Assembly: GCA_963169155.1 (NCBI GenBank)
Contig: CAUJGI010000533.1
Coordinates: 1-6,187 of the forward strand
DNA from: Chloroflexota bacterium
Lineage (GTDB): Bacteria; Chloroflexota; Anaerolineae; Promineifilales; Promineifilaceae
Length of the DNA stretch: 6,187 bases
Reading direction: 5' to 3'
Below, in pieces: positions 5,412 through 6,187 of the stretch. Made by a program: the position numbers and the translations under genes. Positions within the stretch are counted from its first letter, which is position 1. The number at the start of each line of letters is the position of its first letter. The notes under the pieces are model-generated. The model did not search any database and was not told where the DNA came from. It saw only the letters and a program-made list of their open reading frames with translations.

Positions 5412-6033
5412 AAAGCAGGCGGAACGGCCGTTGCCCAACTGGTTTTGGGGACTGCCGGTATTGTTGTTGGCCGGGGTGGCGCTGCTCATTGCTCTGGGGC
5501 CAGAAGAGCGGACGTTGGGCGGCGGAATTCGCTCCGTGTACCTGCATGTGGGGCTGATCTGGACAGGGCTGGTGGGTTTTGGGGCAACGGCCGTCCTGGG
5601 CCTGGGGCTGCTGCTCACCAACAAACCCGTCTGGCGTCGCTGGTTTTCTCCCATCAGCTGGGTGGCGCTGGGCTTTTATGCTGCGGGCGTGTTTATGAGC
5701 ATGGTGGCCTCGGCGGACAATTGGGGCGCGGTCTTTTTGCAGGAACCGCGTATGGCCGCCTCGCTGAACGGGCTGGCGGTGGCTACCATTTTGCTGGTGC
5801 TGGGCAGCTGGCAGCCCTGGCCGCGCCTGCGCGGGGCGCTGGGGCTGAGCATCATCTTTGTGCTGCTCTGGTTCAACTTCAGCGCCGAGCTGGTGCTGCA
5901 TCCGCCAAACCCCATCACCAACTCCGACGCCACGCCCATTCAGTTGACCTTTTTACTGGTAACCACCTTGTTTGTGCTGCTGGCAGGTTGGGTGGTGTGG
6001 CTCCTGAACCATGATTATTCGCGCCGCAACTGA
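5395..6033 (+). CDS. Six-helix membrane protein, CcmC/CcsA heme-handling-like
   Basis: The 212-residue protein has membrane segments at about 17-35, 46-74, 85-104, 121-138, 147-166 and 182-204. SVYLHVGLIW (47-56) resembles the YxHVPxAW segment of CcmC with its heme-ligand His (here His51). DNWGAVFLQEPRM (108-120) sits where the WWD motif (WGxxWxWDxR/ExR) is expected but has lost the double Trp. NFSAELVLHPP (161-171) resembles the second His region of CcmC (here His169). In the family these residues hold heme during cytochrome c maturation. Here the assignment is an inference from a divergent sequence. Start ATG 5395 is preceded by GAGG 7 nt upstream (5384-5387) and overlaps fabH by 17 bp, suggesting translational coupling. 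An in-frame ATG at 5380 would add five residues. The family is uncertain; the membrane topology is well supported. Confidence 0.55.
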   Translation: MQIRSRKQAERPLPNWFWGLPVLLLAGVALLIALGPEERTLGGGIRSVYLHVGLIWTGLVGFGATAVLGLGLLLTNKPVWRRWFSPISWVALGFYAAGVFMSMVASADNWGAVFLQEPRMAASLNGLAVATILLVLGSWQPWPRLRGALGLSIIFVLLWFNFSAELVLHPPNPITNSDATPIQLTFLLVTTLFVLLAGWVVWLLNHDYSRRN

Positions 6034-6187
6034 GCAAGACTTTGACGCCATCTGGCCCATCTTCCACGAAATTGTTGCCGCCGGGGAGACGTATGCTTAT
6101 GACCCGAACACAAACCGGGAAGAGGCACGCAAAATCTGGCTGCACACGCCACGGCGGACGTTTGTCGCGGAGGTGGACGGCCGTATC
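6011..6187 (+). CDS. GNAT family N-acetyltransferase, N-terminal part (runs off the right edge)
   Basis: Fifty-nine codons are visible. The start MIIRAATEQDFDAIWPIFHE is the usual opening strand and helix of GNAT acetyltransferases (IRxAxxxDxxxIxxI). GETYAYDPNT (26-35), the EEARKIW helix (37-43) and TFVAEVDGRI (50-59, strand 2-3 hairpin, compare xFVAExDGxIVG) follow in the expected order. The acetyl-CoA binding motif Q/RxxGxG/A lies beyond the window, so the substrate is unknown. The ATG at 6011 overlaps the preceding membrane-protein gene by 23 bp. No strong Shine-Dalgarno is seen, consistent with coupling to upstream translation. Confidence 0.8.
   Translation, partial: MIIRAATEQDFDAIWPIFHEIVAAGETYAYDPNTNREEARKIWLHTPRRTFVAEVDGRI

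Larger units (their letters stand above)
80..6184. repeat. Highly iterated palindrome ACGGCCGT, 13 dispersed copies
   Basis: Copies start at 80, 1015, 1916, 2178, 2347, 3180, 3390, 3937, 4915, 5161, 5424, 5587 and 6177. The flanks favour A before and T after (AACGGCCGTT). Twelve copies are in coding sequence and one in the 3659-4253 gap. At about 58-60% GC, chance predicts roughly 0.2 copies in 6.2 kb (my estimate). In genes it is read in all three frames, as (N/D)GR, TAV or RP, so it is favoured as DNA rather than as protein. Confidence 0.85.

Overview
The window looks like chromosomal DNA of a moderately GC-rich bacterium. The best guess is a Chloroflexota (Anaerolineae/Caldilineae-type) genome. 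This rests on protein style (a membrane-anchored zinc protease with an immune-inhibitor-A-like C-terminus), on intergenic GGTAAT-type micro-repeats, and on a strongly over-represented palindrome ACGGCCGT (13 copies). No rRNA, tRNA or other taxonomic marker is present, so the assignment is inference.

Layout. Positions 1-705 (minus) hold the N-terminal 235 residues of a DHA-type MFS drug exporter that runs off the left edge. A 67-bp array of TAATTGGG repeats and its inverted copy fills the gap to a stand-alone Nfu N-terminal-domain protein (784-1062, minus), which seems to be expressed from an extended -10 promoter as a leaderless message. Divergent from it is a small YtxH-like membrane protein (1213-1425, plus). 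That gene is bracketed by two related repeat clusters sharing a perfect 22-bp direct repeat. The right-hand cluster is a long inverted repeat that contains the stop codons of both convergent genes. Next comes a 721-residue membrane-anchored HExxH metalloprotease (1493-3658, minus).

A gap of about 595 bp (3659-4253) has no convincing gene. It holds a GC-rich foldable segment with a B12-box-like string, a 10-bp inverted repeat, a ribosome-binding site with an 11-codon ORF, and a pair of tandem hairpins ending in a T-run.

On the right is a tightly overlapping plus-strand operon: a FabH-type ketoacyl-ACP synthase III with an unusual basic C-terminal tail (4254-5411), a six-helix membrane protein resembling the CcmC/CcsA heme-handling family (5395-6033), and the start of a GNAT acetyltransferase (6011 to the right edge). 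The overlaps of 17 and 23 bp indicate translational coupling, but the three predicted activities do not form an obvious pathway.

No mobile element with a transposase, no CRISPR array and no defence system is visible. The most interesting material is the repetitive DNA: the iterated palindrome, the repeat clusters around the small YtxH-like gene, and the structured gap upstream of fabH.
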